Origin: Cladopsammia gracilis
Taxonomy: Eukaryota; Cnidaria; Anthozoa; Scleractinia; Dendrophylliidae
Assembly (NCBI GenBank): GCA_022457155.1
Contig: JAJGOT010000039.1
Coordinates: forward strand, 343,001 to 407,000
Reading direction: 5' to 3'
Length of the DNA stretch: 64,000 bases
The translations under genes and the position numbers were made by a program. This document shows positions 1 through 11,325 of the stretch, one piece after another. The stretch's first letter is position 1, and the number at the start of each line of letters is the position of its first letter. Below the pieces are notes generated by a model. That model did no database searches, had not been told where the DNA came from, and saw only the letters and a program-made list of their open reading frames with translations.

Positions 1-370
1 GGTGAACATCAAGCAACTGAGGGATGTACGCAGGTGCTAATCCGTTCTGTGCTTTGTAGGTGATGAGCATGATCTTAAGTGCAATTCGCTTGGAGACAGG
101 AAGCCAGTGGAGGTCACGCAATATCGGTGTTGTGTGTTCATGTCGAGTGGATCTTGTAACAAGTCTTGCAGCCGTGTTTTGAACTCTCTGTATATTTGTC
201 AATCAGGTGCGATGGAAGGCCATATAGCAAGCTGTTGCACTGGTCGGGGCGCGAAGAAGTGAAAGCATGAACAAGACGTTCGGTTGTAGCTTTATCCTGA
301 TAGCGCCGTATTTTTCCAATATTTCTAATAGAAAGGTAGGCAGCCTTACATATGTTACTTAGGTGCATTA
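1..370 (-). mobile_element. LINE reverse-transcriptase C-terminal fragment
   Basis: Translating the minus strand gives the palm/thumb end of a non-LTR reverse transcriptase. Recognisable stretches are NIGKIRRYQ, LVHAFTSSRPDQCNSLLYGLP and, after a frameshift near 190, VQNTAARLVT, LRDLHWLPVSKRI and LITYKAQNGLAPAY. These are typical of CR1/L2/jockey-like LINEs of marine invertebrates. The fragment continues off the left edge and is broken by at least one frameshift, so it is a dead copy. It may belong to the same family as the LINE 3' ends at 9.1 and 11.9 kb, which carry the next part of such a protein. Confidence 0.85.
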
Positions 371-540
371 ACTAACCTAATAATACAAATTTGCTGTTAA
401 CAATATAATTTCATATTTTGTTTGTATAATTTGTAAATTTTTCGTAGGGGAAAAAGTTTTATATAGGGAAAACCCCATGATTTCGCCTTTCAGAATGAGT
501 TTTTAACTTGAATTTTATTTTGCTTCCTGAATGGACTGTT

Positions 541-720
541 ATGTTATGTTGTTATCATAAGTGTGTTATGTTACGTTAGGTTAGGTTATGTTATATTATG
601 TTACGTTAGGTTATGTTACATTATGTTAGGTTAGGTTATGTTATGTGCTATGTTATGTTGTAGTTATGTGTTGTTACGTTAAGTTTTGTTACGTTAGGTT
701 ATGTCATGTTAATTACGTTT
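541..720. repeat. degenerate TTATGTTACGTTAGG-type simple repeat
   Basis: Imperfect iterations of TTATGTTA, TTACGTTAGG and TTAGGTTATG with 5-10 bp periodicity. No ORF. Units resemble but do not equal the animal telomere hexamer TTAGGG. Confidence 0.75.
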
Positions 721-1404
721 GTTTAGCAGCCCAAATAACCAGGTCAGAATATTCGATAATTGGTTTATTCATTCGAGAAAAAGATATTTTTAGTGTAAAG
801 AAAACGTACACTTGAGTCTTGATTAAGCCTTAAATTTGGAATGATGTTACAGTTGCCTTTAAAGCAATACAAACAATGATGTACACATGTTGATGGCGAT
901 AAAAATACTTTGTGTGAGAATTTGCGCGCTTGCTTTAAGAATCGAATAAATTAATTATTACTTTTTTCTTTTTTTTTCGGGGGGGGGGGGGGTGCTGTCG
1001 ACTGATTCCAATCAAGCATTTTTATACGCTCTTGTTGCTCGTGTTCAATCAATTCAACAACAGCAAAAGGCTTGTGATCAAAAGCGGAATAACGTAAGCA
1101 TAAAAATATTTCTAGTGAAGACAGAACAACTGAAGGCGAACGAGTGTCATAGATGTTCATTCGATGCGGTACACTTCTGTCGCTAATGTCCTCGCCAGAA
1201 AAGTTTTATTCGCTTACGACTATGCTGAAATAACAAATGAAGCCAAGTGTAAAGAACACGGTAGAGCCTGGCATTTTACACCATGGATTAGCAACATACA
1301 AACTTGAACCAATAATTCTATCTTACGCACAAACTTCGTTCATTGGTCACATGTTAGTTCACGTCCAAACAATATAAACTGCACGGCTTGTTTTGCCGCG
1401 TTAT
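721..1404. other. non-coding stretch, nothing recognised
   Basis: AT-rich sequence downstream of the PQ-loop gene. A poly-T/poly-G junction lies at about 963-992. The short ORFs here have no recognisable motif. Confidence 0.5.
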
Positions 1405-4400
1405 TTATCGGTTATCTGTCTGTTCATGTGTTACCCACGTGGACTGCACGGGCTGATCACCGCAACAGCTGTCGAGCCACGCCAATAGCGAATCAGCGCA
1501 GTGCATGCGGCCTTCGCGGTGGTTCCGATACAAAAGCGCGCCGAACAGCACAACAGCGACCACTATTGGCGCGAAAATTCCCCACGCGGACTCCGTGTTT
1601 ACGCAGATACAAACGCTGAAAACAGCTAGCACAAGAAGTATATAACCAGCAAAACACAGTTGATATGTTGGGATGTCGCGTATTCTTGCGCGAAATTCTA
1701 AATTCGGTCCGATTACTGTACACACAGAAGCCATCTCTTCTTCAGAGGCTCTGTCGACTTCTATTGAGCCCTCGGGATCGCCGCCGGTAAGCGGGATTTG
1801 CTCACAGTCATTAGCTTCCAGTGCATCTTCATCAGGGCTGCCATGGCTGCCGTATGGTGTACGTATCATTGCCGCCTTCTTCGGTTGAGGTTTAGGATAC
1901 CAAATGACCTGTTTGATTAAAAATTAGCCAACAGTCAAAACTAACGTGCTCGTATAGGACCCACCGCTCTACAAAAAGGTGGGTCTCTTTTCTCTTTTTT
2001 TAGCAGGAGCTGTTAAAGAGCAAGAAAAAGAAGAAACCAAGACGAAAAATATTCTTGGCGACTTGAAAAATATATAAACTGGAATAAATCTTCGAAAAGT
2101 AGAGGGCTACGAGGCAAGTTCGTAATTTTACTCTTTTTACTTGTCTGTTCATTGTATGAAACAAATAGATTCCATTTGGCCGTGTGTCTGTTCAGTTATA
2201 GATTACAGAAGACGTCAAAATGTGGTAAGAACATCAGTGACACACTTGCCTACGGCTCGTGTGCCACTTTTTTGTTCTTACCACATTTTGACGTCATCTG
2301 TGATCTATAACTGAACAGACACACGGCCAAATGGAATCTATTTGTTAACTTGTCAACGATTAAGGACGTTCGAGCTAATTGTTTATGCGCATCCTAACTG
2401 CGCACGCAATTCATGTTGCAACGCCATGCTACGTCATGCACGAGCGCGTGCAAGAGAAGAAATCTAAGCACATACAGGGCTGGTAGCCGTTGTGTTAACT
2501 TTGCTTAGAGATGGTCGCTGAACCCTGATTTTTTTTTTGATAGATAATTTTCTTTGCCAATTCTTGACAGATTGTGAAAAAATGAACAAAAAATCAATGT
2601 AGGAAGTTTAAAATTTTTCTATTTTTCTACCCGCGCGACATCAAATCCTGCCAACTTGCAGCTATCAGAGTTTGCAAATGCTGTCGTTTAAAGATTAAAT
2701 TTACTTTCAGGAACGTCACCAGTTGAATGAATTTGCTGAACAGACCTACTTGCATAAAATTTGGGAAAGAAAGTTGCATTTTAGAGATTCATTTGCAATA
2801 TTTTTAGACAAACAGACATTGGGGTCACATCCCGTAAGGAAGACCAATTTTTCAAAAATTGGGTCGCCTTTCAGATCTATTATTTCGGAAACGAAGTCGG
2901 TGACCCCCTAATTTTTTTGCATTTCTGACTTGCATAACTCATAACCTAGCTGTAGCAAAAGTTATAAAAAAAATCAACGTTAGAAGATTTTGGCGCGAAC
3001 GTCATTAATTAAGATCAGCAATGATGTCATCTTTGTTGGATGATCATGAATTGTGGTCAAATCCCAGCATAGGCTATATATGAGAGTATCCCCCCCACCC
3101 CCCACCCTCACCGGGTAATTAAGATGGCTCAACATAGATTAATATTATTATTTAGGTATAGAAACTTACCTGAATTCCATTTATATAAGCCAGTGTACTT
3201 GAGAAGTAAGTCATGACAACATATTGTGGTGGTAACAGCAGAAGATAGTTGGACAAAAAATCTGTGGTTTTACCCATCAGTCCCAACACAACAGAAGGTG
3301 TGGCTTGACCACTTGTTGTACGGAGACGCATGTTCAAAATGACCTGAAATCAACAAACAAGCATTATTGGAGACAAAATCTTAAAGTCCCTTTTGTGTTT
3401 GCACCCGAGGTTAATAATGTGAGAATGCACCCCACAAGCCATATGCCATACACAAAGTCTCACTCATTAACCTTTACACTTCATTTATTTCATTTCATTT
3501 ATTATTTCTCCAAACCTTTGCACTTCTGTCTGTCAATGAAATTATATGGTGTGACCATTCAAATGAAACCTCTTTGACAGTACATTTGCATAGTATCATC
3601 TGTTCTTCAATATTTTTCAAAATAAATTTGGTATTTTTCTTGAATTTTGATTTTTGGTGCTCTTGAAAGTTAAAGGGTTAACGAACTTCGCATACACATC
3701 AAGTGGATAAAGGAGTCAGTTTCCAAGGAAACTGTGCTGCTGTATCAGTGGATAAGTGAATGAAGCACTAAAAATTTTAAATCAACTGGGAGAGTCAAAA
3801 GCTGACATTTCTAACATTTAGCCCTTTGTTCCTTCAACAAAGGGCTAATACTTGAAACATTAGTTGCTTTGGTGACCAATCTACTTTATCAACTCATACA
3901 TCACTTGATACAAAATTTTGAGTTGGTAATATTCAGTGTTAAAAAAAATAACGTGATGTTGTGCTTTTCAGCTCAGACTTGATAATGTGCATCTTTATAC
4001 AAATGCTTGTCCAGAGGGGCATAAATGAAGACACAAGACTTGAGTCACTTCAATTCTATTAGAGATTTTCAATTTACAGGTATAAACAGCACTTCAACAC
4101 TAATAGTATCAAGCAATACTACCAACATTACAGTATTACAAATTGAAGCATTTTGCCATAAAATGCAGTGGATTTCTGAGGCAATGAAAATGCCAAAATC
4201 ATAGAGGGTTCTCAGAAGAAACAACAATGACTTGGTATTTTAAGCAGTTCATAACAAAGCACAAAAAAATTCTCATCCATGCACAACCCCAGTCCTAGGT
4301 GACTTTGAAATACCAACTTTTTAGAGAATACGCATACAAGTAACAAAATTAACATATTTTTCCATATCCAGGTGTTGTCTATAACATAACTGAGTGCAAA

Positions 4401-7232
4401 GAAAAATGTTTATGTTCCATTTTATTTGTGTGAAGTATTTCAGTACAAATGCATCATAGCCAGTCTGCATTTGTGTGGGTTATAACATTTGACATGGCCT
4501 TCAAAGCGTGTGATGTACTGGTGCAATATAATTTCCGTCTTCAGCATGTGTTCGTTGATTAATTCTTTGGGATTCAAAGAACTTTGCTGCTTGGTGTAGA
4601 TTTTGAAAGCTGTATCTTCGGCATGGGTTTCAAACAAAATGCAGACTGGCATCACAGCATTATCAGATTCTCTTAAGCTTTATCAAGGATAATCACTTAT
4701 GTCCTGGATTGCAGATAATTAGATGCATGACAAATTTTGATATCCAACACGAAGTGTCCCATTAAGTCTAAGTGTTAACTATCTTTTTTGAAATGTAAGG
4801 TTAGCATTAGTGTTAGTGTTATTTTTAGGTTAGGGTAAACGCATCTGTTTATCTTTACTTAAAGAGCAGAATTTAGGGGACACTTCGTGACATTTATTGT
4901 CTGTATTTTTGAAAACAAGTGATGTTGAGGTTGAGTAGAAGGGCAAGAGGACACTTTGTGATGCTTATTAAATTTGTCATGCATCTAATTATCTGCAATC
5001 CTGGACATAACTGAGGATAATACAGTAGCATCCCAACAACTCAAACCATTAAGGGCAACACATTAAAGTAGATGTTTGAGTTATTGCAAATTTGAGTTAT
5101 CACGAATTAAGTTCTGTAACAAAGTGAGGGGAGGGGGATTATAAGAGGTTTGAGTTAGTGATAATAGCTATAGGGAGTTTAAGTAACCTGAAGATTCTAG
5201 TCTAACTAATTTAAAATACATTAAACTCTGTAAAGATGGACACCCCTGTAAGGTGGACATCTCTCTAAGACAGGGGCTCATCCTCGGTGTAAGAACCTGT
5301 CAAATTCATGAGTGACGTAAAACAAAGAAAACAAAAGGCATAAAACAATAGAGACAACTGGGAATGCAATACTGCAAAGGTTAAAAAGAAAGGAAAAAAG
5401 TCACAGGTTCTTACACCAAGGTAAACCCAAGACAGGCATCAAAGTAGTGGGAAGTTTGAACTATAAGGAGCTTGAGTAACCAAGATTCTAGTTTGTAACT
5501 AATTTAAAATGCAGTAACCTCTCCTAAAACAAACACCCCGGTAAGGCAGACCATTCGCAAAGAGGCCGGGTAATCAATGATTTTTATTGGGGACCAGTCA
5601 TTATTTAGAGGAGGGGGGGGCTGGTGCAAAATTAGGTATGCCATGTTTCCTTTTTCCTGACCCCCCCCCCAATTACATGAAGAACATTTTCTTCTGACCC
5701 CCCCCCCCCCCCCCCGCTAGATACAATCGCACGTAAACACACACTTTTAGGGCTCATTGAAATCATGTTGAGGTAGTTCCCGTCTTTTCTCAGGGTCAAC
5801 ATCATCACTGCATTTTCTTTGCATGCTCAGCTATCTTGTTTACCTTGAAGTTTGTCATCGTTTTCCACTGTAAAGGCAACTCGGTCTGCCGCCATCTTTG
5901 ACTGGCTAGTCACCATTCCCTTGGTCACCAGTCTCCCTATGATCGCGTAAACAAAATGGCGGATGCGAACAGTGATGAACTCGATGAATATTCAGAAATC
6001 TCTGAGTTTTTACGCTTGAGCGATCTGCTTTCATTCAAAACTAAATTCATAGCAGCTGGGGTTACAAAGAATGAACACCTACAAGATGTAGATGAAGAAG
6101 ATTTAAAGGAATTTGGTAAGATTTTTAGGTCAATCCGAAGTACTGTGAAGTGAAGTATTCAAGTCCCACTGCTTGCGATTTTCAGTAGGACATGAAAGCG
6201 CGAGACTTACATTTTTGTTTATTCTTTTGTACAATCAGGTCTTTCAAAAGTTGAAATTAAGCGATACTTCAGAAAGAAAGAGGAGTCATTGTTGCAACCA
6301 AAGAAAAGCGCACACACAGAGAAACTTGGAAAGACATAAAAAAGTTGTCAACTTCACTTTGGGCCATTCATCTTTCAACGGCCTAAAAATTCAGCACAAA
6401 AATGTTCGTGGGAAGAAACGAAACTAGGCTGGATCCCAAATGCCACAACACCACGTGCTATATTTATGAACAAACTCCTACCATCCTTTTACAAGTCAAT
6501 GTATTCTTACTGTAAGAATTCTCGTGAGTTTGTAAAACAGTTTCATAATGAGGGAAGGTACGAGTATGATGCACAGTCTAGGCTTACACGGCTAGAAAAG
6601 AGAATCGCTGCTGTTGTAAACCCTAACAATCCTGCTACAGCAGGGAAGTATTTCAGCGAGGAATACATTCTAACCCGCTCTGATCAGACTGTATTGAAGA
6701 GTAACCTTGAAGTGGTGGAAAACATTAAGATGTCTATCAAGAAGGAGGAGGAAGATGCAAAGAACCATCTGACTTCTCACTTTTCTAAATCCGGAAAGAT
6801 TCTTGCAGGTCATGATTCTGCCAAGAAGTTTGATGAGGAAATTATTGGCAAACTTATAAAGCTTCAAGAAAAAGTTGCTGAAATTGGGGCAAACCTTTCC
6901 GAAAAATTCGAAAAGACCACAGATATGTTTAAACACATCCATCAGGTGAATGTAAAAGGAAAAAAACGGTCTCAAAGAGAAAACTGAAGGAAAGCTAAAA
7001 AGCGGAAAGCTTCCAGGAATATAGCCAACATGGAAAAGGTTCGACAGTTTATTTCAGATACTCATCCTTCACAAGTCATTGAAAGGCACAATTTAAAATA
7101 TGAAGCTCCGACTAGTTTAACACGTTCTCAGATTAAATATCTCCAGATGATCCATGAGAAAGGACTGCTATCTCCTGAGGCTGTTTCTTCCACTGAAGAG
7201 TATGTTAAGACCTTCCCATACAGCATCATCAG

Positions 7233-7303
<71 letters not shown>

Positions 7304-8404
7304 GTGATGGTGATGGTGATGATGATGATGATGATGATGATGACGATGGCAAAGATGGTGACAATGATCGTCACAATGATGATGATGATGACGAATAAAC
7401 AACAGTGTTTCACACTTATATTATTATAATTGCAGAATTGTGACTGTGTGTCATTAGTTAAAGTTATGCTCAGTTAATTTGTGTTCAGTAGTAGAATTTC
7501 AACTGCAGAATTATTAAATGTTGTGTTGCATTAAATAGTAGGTATTAAGTGCCTAAGTACCTAATATTTTGATATGTCAGTTCGGATATATTAAAGCTTA
7601 TTTTTCTAATGGCAGAACCATTGAATACTTGCATAAATTTATATGGCCCCCCCTTTTGTCCCTGCATAAAAATCGGTGACCCACCCCCTATTTGCACCAG
7701 CCCCCCCCCCCCCCCCCCCCCCCCCCTCTAAATAATGACCGGTCCCTAATGGCTGGATCTCATGTGTTTCTGGCCAATTTTCACTTGTTTGTGTGTAAGC
7801 AACTCTCTTTAAGGCTGACAACTCTCTAAGGCAGGCAGCTAGAGCTGGTCATGAAGCTGTGCGGCTTAGACAGAGTTCACTGCATTACTAATAACTAACA
7901 TTTTTTTAACAACAATAATTTAATTATCAATATATTAATTACCTGTGGAAAGGACTCAATACACCATAACACAATTGCGATCCACTGAACATTTTCTGCT
8001 GCATTTTTTACGGAAAGTTCCAAAGTTATTATGGCAATCCAGATTAAAAAACAGCCTGCCCCATAAAACAATTTCAATTGTACAGGATGCTTCGAGTAAA
8101 ACCAAAATTGAACGAGCATGAAAAACTCCAACACAGGCATGTACACCGCAGATATCTTGATAAACACAGGCAATGGGACGATAGAGAAAGCAAAGAAACC
8201 GTTTACTAGAGAGGCTGTGAAGTTAGCAGTGGCCCAGAGAATGCTGAGGCCTTCTACCGATCGACGCTTCCAGTTTTTCCATATTTGCGGAACTAAAACA
8301 GCGAACCAAATTGTACTGCTAATGTAGCCACAAGCATTCGCAAAAGCACATACGCTCTTGGGCCATGTTTCGCGGCAGTTGTCGTAAAGAATGTTAATAG
8401 CCAT
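1405..8404 (-). CDS. PQ-loop repeat membrane protein with extra C-terminal transmembrane pair (3 exons)
   Basis: Exons are 8404-7943, 3343-3170 and 1908-1405, all phase 0, with donors GTAATT and GTAAGT and CAG acceptors; the product is 379 residues. Exon 1 has a first PQ motif (LVPQIWKNW, P39-Q40) and exon 1/2 join to make the second (ESFPQ|VILN, P153-Q154). Exon 2/3 join inside the last helix (INGIQ|VIWYP). About seven hydrophobic segments follow the PQ-loop/SLC66 plan (cystinosin and PQLC family: organelle-membrane transporters of amino acids or related solutes). Unusually, a ~155-residue tail follows, with an acidic linker and two further hydrophobic segments near residues 295-315 and 320-338. 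I cannot assign a subfamily or substrate. Intron 1 (4.6 kb) hosts transposon element A in the opposite orientation; intron 2 hosts a foldback repeat. Splicing is inferred; the protein continuity across both PQ motifs makes it convincing. Confidence 0.8.
2160..2346. repeat. foldback element (inverted repeat, arms ~75 bp)
   Basis: The arms 2160-2236 and 2272-2346 are nearly perfect reverse complements (AACAAATAGATTCCATTTGG against its complement at the right end) around a ~35-bp loop. Lies in intron 2 of the PQ-loop gene. MITE-like; no ORF. Confidence 0.85.
3420..3690. repeat. copy of the dispersed 'GTGACCATTCAAATGAAA' module
   Basis: Contains TGGTGTGACCATTCAAATGA at about 3549-3568, followed by CAGTACATTTGCATAGTATC. 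The same module recurs at about 22.4, 27.9, 36.2, 39.1 and 43.3 kb. Confidence 0.65.
4697..5010. mobile_element. MITE with ~45-bp inverted termini
   Basis: Left end TTATGTCCTGGATTGCAGAT and right end ATCTGCAATCCTGGACATAA are reverse complements; the match extends through GATGCATGACAAATTT. 314 bp, non-coding, in intron 1 of the PQ-loop gene. No clear target duplication. Confidence 0.8.
5170..5560. repeat. direct repeat split by a small inverted-repeat element
   Basis: A ~90-bp sequence ending ...ACTAATTTAAAATAC at 5173-5262 recurs at about 5450-5550. Between them a ~140-bp element (5282-5421) has termini CTCGGTGTAAGAACCTGT and ACAGGTTCTTACACCAAGG. Reads as a tandem duplication plus a MITE. 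Confidence 0.6.
5956..7398 (+). pseudogene. SAM-domain protein of element A, broken by two in-frame stops, Asp-rich tail
   Basis: Exon 1 is 5956-6115 (donor GGTAAG) and exon 2 is 6239-7398 (CAG acceptor), joining in phase as KEFG|LSKVEIKRYF. The N-terminus resembles a sterile alpha motif (SAM) domain: ISEFLRLSDLL, then LQDVDEEDLKEFGLSKVEIK, residues ~15-65. A coiled-coil-like central region follows, then a basic patch (KKRSQREN, RKAKKRKAS) and SLTRSQIKYLQ. Stops TAA at 6337 and TGA at 6985 interrupt an otherwise continuous frame, so the copy looks dead or needs readthrough. The relative in element B has Arg where the TGA lies, consistent with CGA to TGA decay. The C-terminus is a long run of Asp from a GAT/GAC microsatellite at 7234-7395. 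It is probably a transposon-encoded accessory protein; the exact role is unknown. Confidence 0.7.
7234..7395. repeat. (GAT)n microsatellite encoding poly-Asp
   Basis: About 50 trinucleotide units, mostly GAT with GGT, GAC and AAT variants, in frame with the element A ORF so they read as Asp with scattered Gly. Confidence 0.95.
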
Positions 8405-9025
8405 TGGCTTAATCTGCCGGGTTAACGCGATAAAACGCCGCTAAAAGTGAAGAACTGAGGATCCGCCATGTTGAAAAAACAACAAACCGGAAGAGTCACG
8501 TGAATGGGGCCTGGGAATAGGGCAGAGTGAGGGCAGGGGAGGTTAGCCTGCATGGCAGGCGTTCTAAGGGGAAGGGGAAGGGGGAAATAGTGCGGTCCAG
8601 TATGTCCGAAAATACGCTTCCGTAGGACTTTTGTGCCGAAATTGATTTTTTTGCTGTTTTGCACTAATTTTGGGTTGAATAATAAGAATCCGATGGGGGC
8701 CAATTTTTTCGACCACGTCTTCCCATGTTTCCCGCTGCTAAATGACTTAATTTATGCTAATTTATGCAAATAAGATGCAGAAAACAAATTTTACGAATAT
8801 CCTTACTCCCATTCAAGATACTAGGACTTAACTTTATTAGAAGCTTACTCTTGATGAAATAAGTCCTGTGACCTATATTGGTAACACTGACAGTCTGCAA
8901 TAACGTCAGGATTAACTACCTGCTATTTTGTTGGCGGCCATCTTGGATCCGCCATCTTGGATTTTCGAACTCTCATTTTTCTAAGGCAAAACAGTGCATT
9001 TTTTTATAAAATTAAACAACAAATG

Positions 9026-9069
<44 letters not shown>

Positions 9070-9136
9070 GAGCGATTTCCAGTTAGGCGCATGTATTCTT
9101 AAACGCATGTATTTTTTTGACTTAACGTGCCAAACG

Positions 9137-9523
9137 TGCCAGGTAGGGTAGGTAGGTAAACTTTATTTAGATACGGTATCAATTCACATACATGCTCTTC
9201 CATCGAGCCGTGTTTTTAACAACAATAGATTAAGTACTTAACTAATTTAAATTATCTAACTAAATTAATTTCCTATATAAAATTGTATTAAAAAACGATA
9301 AAAACTATCCTTTATTAACTATCATTAAAATTAGATAAAAATTAAATACATGATTTAAAAGAGCTAAGAGTAGGCTGTATCTCAGCGCTCAAAGGTAAGC
9401 TGTTCCAGAGGACAGAACCGCGATATTGAAAACTTCGTTTGCCTGCTTCAGTACTCGGTCTAGGAACGAAAAGGTTGTATTTTGAATTTCTTAGATTATG
9501 TGAGTGAACACTCACTGGATGTA
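9137..9523 (-). mobile_element. 5'-truncated LINE 3' end inserted in element C
   Basis: The minus strand encodes a LINE C-terminus (HNLRNSKYNLFVPRPSTEAG, then RGSVLWNSLPLSAEIQPTLS) followed by an AT-rich 3' UTR and a tail of TACC repeats (ACCTACCTACCCTACC read on the minus strand). It interrupts element C next to the start of its remaining ORF. A second copy of the same 3' end occupies 11945-15175. Confidence 0.85.
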
Positions 9524-9524
9524 A

Positions 9525-11325
9525 CTGTGCTATGCAGAGAAAGGCCAAAAGCGGTTTGAAGAATTCGTCGAAGACAGACTGTTGCTATCTTCTAAGCACT
9601 CCTTATGGGACGCCATGAAAAAGCTGAAACTGAAGACCTTCTCAAACTGGATGGAGAAAACTAAAGTTCGTGTAGGGGACAAAGTCATCAAACTGCGAGA
9701 AGAGCGGGAGCTACTCGGAAGGTTTCTCATCATCCAAGGAAGTAGGCCAGAGCTTGTGCCAAGACTCGAGGAAACCATCGGTGATTACGAGATGGCAGTG
9801 GTGCCACGTTCCTTATGCACTGTCGATGGATCGCTTTACATTCTAACTGACAAAACCAGCCTGATGAAATTGATAGAGGAGGCCAAGCCGCAGCCAACAC
9901 AAGAAACACCACCAGCGACCGGAAATCTACATCAAATACTTGTCATTGATGCTATGGCCGTCGTTCAAGGTAACTACAATAATAATGATAATAAAAATGA
10001 TAATGATAATGTAATAATTATATTCTGTATAACTAAAATTTTATATTTATGACTTGTGTACAGGTCTAAAAAAGACAAGTGCTGTCCTGAAAATGTCTGA
10101 TCTCCAAGACGCATTTATCAAGCGTATCGAGCGAATGCTGTCGGGTTTTGATGAAGGCCGAGTTGTGTTTGATCGCTACTTAGAAAACTCCTTGAAGAAC
10201 AAGACGCGCCAGAAAAGATCCACAACATCTGTCGAGTTCCAGGTACATCCAGAAATGAGGCTCACCATGTCCATCAAAGACATTCTCTCATCATCCAAGT
10301 CCAAAAGCCAGCTGGTCACTTTGTTCGCCAACGGATTGTTAGCACGCTTCTCCAGTAGCACAACCGTCAAGCTTGTCGTTGTTTACGAAAACAAAATCAA
10401 ATGTCTCGACTGTGAAGAAGAACACACCCACGAAGAAGCGGATACGCTGATCCCTAACCAGGTGTTGCGTTCACTGGATGAGCATGTATTGCAAGAGATT
10501 TGTGTTTCCTCGCCGGACACTGACGTACTTGTCCTGCTGCTTGACTTAGTTTCCAGGGGACTTCATGGCAATCTGAATGGCCTGAAGTTCTTGACAGGAA
10601 AGGGCCCAAAGTACAGAGCGATTGATGTTATTCAGAGAGTCCAAGCGATTGGAGTACACAAGTGTCAAGGTCTGATTGGACTGCATCACTTCACAGGAGC
10701 CGACTGGGGAGGGAAGTTTGTTGACATCACCAAGTAGACCTGGGTGAAAGCATACATGGCCCTCGATGATGAGCATCCCGTTATCAACTGCTTCAGAGAA
10801 CTTGGTGACCGTCCTATCCAAAACCAATTAGCCAACGGCGAACTGCCAACTGAAGTTAAGGAGCTTGAGAAATTTGTTTGTCAAGTATACTGCAAAGCTG
10901 GACCAACCAACCTTCCTGAACTTCGATGGGAGCTCTTCAGATCCAGGAACTTGGAAGGTGAGATGCTGCCTCCAACGCGATCTGCCTTACTCCCACACAT
11001 CACGCGAGCAAACTTCATGGCCATGCGCGACAAATCTTATACAGTCAGTTGCCCAGATCTACCTCCAATTAAAGAGAATGGCTGGAATGAAGACCAAGGA
11101 GCATACATTCCCGTGACGTGCCTGTCTCTCCCTGCGCCCCAAGCTGTAATCGAGCTTACGAAATGCAAATGCAAGTCAGACTGTAAGGGACGCTGCAGCT
11201 GCTTCAAGAACGGTCTTCCATGCACTCCTCTTTGCAAATGCTTCGGTAAAAACTGTACGAATCCATTGAAAGAAGACACTCAAGTTGAAGATGAGGATGA
11301 GGATGATGATGCACTGAGCGCATGA
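9525..11325 (+). pseudogene. element C protein: PIN/FEN1-like and CXC-domain protein, N-terminally truncated with one stop
   Basis: Exon 1 ends at 9969 (CAAG|GTAAC) and exon 2 starts at 10064, joining as AVVQG|LKKTS. The frame is open from 9525 but begins mid-protein (GQKRFEEFVEDRLL), because the LINE sits immediately upstream. Landmarks are IDAMAVVQ, an acidic HEEADT motif, SPDTDVLVLLLDL and HHFTGADWGGKF, resembling the spaced acidic residues of PIN/FEN1-like nuclease folds. Near the C-terminus a Cys-rich CXC (tesmin/TSO1-like) motif occurs, CKCKSDCKGRCSC ... CTPLCKCFGKNC, a probable DNA-binding module. A TAG at 10735 interrupts the frame where Lys is expected. Such proteins are numerous in cnidarian genomes, as I recall; here the long inverted repeats suggest it is the cargo or transposase of a mobile element. 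Activity is unproven. Confidence 0.7.

Larger units (their letters stand above)
5590..7746 (+). mobile_element. element A: DNA transposon with GGGACCRGTCAT termini
   Basis: The left end GGGACCAGTCATTATTTAGA and right end TCTAAATAATGACCGGTCCC are inverted repeats, each followed inward by a poly-G/poly-C run and CTGGTGCAAA. The right flank is TAA; the left flank is TTG and may be mutated. The same termini bound element B at 12741-15016, where a TAA duplication is exact. It carries the SAM-domain pseudogene on the plus strand and sits antisense in intron 1 of the PQ-loop gene. No DDE transposase is visible inside. Confidence 0.8.

Noticed and set aside
541..720. Interstitial telomere repeat
   Set aside because: Units vary (TTAGG, TTATG, TTACG) and no TTAGGG run exists.
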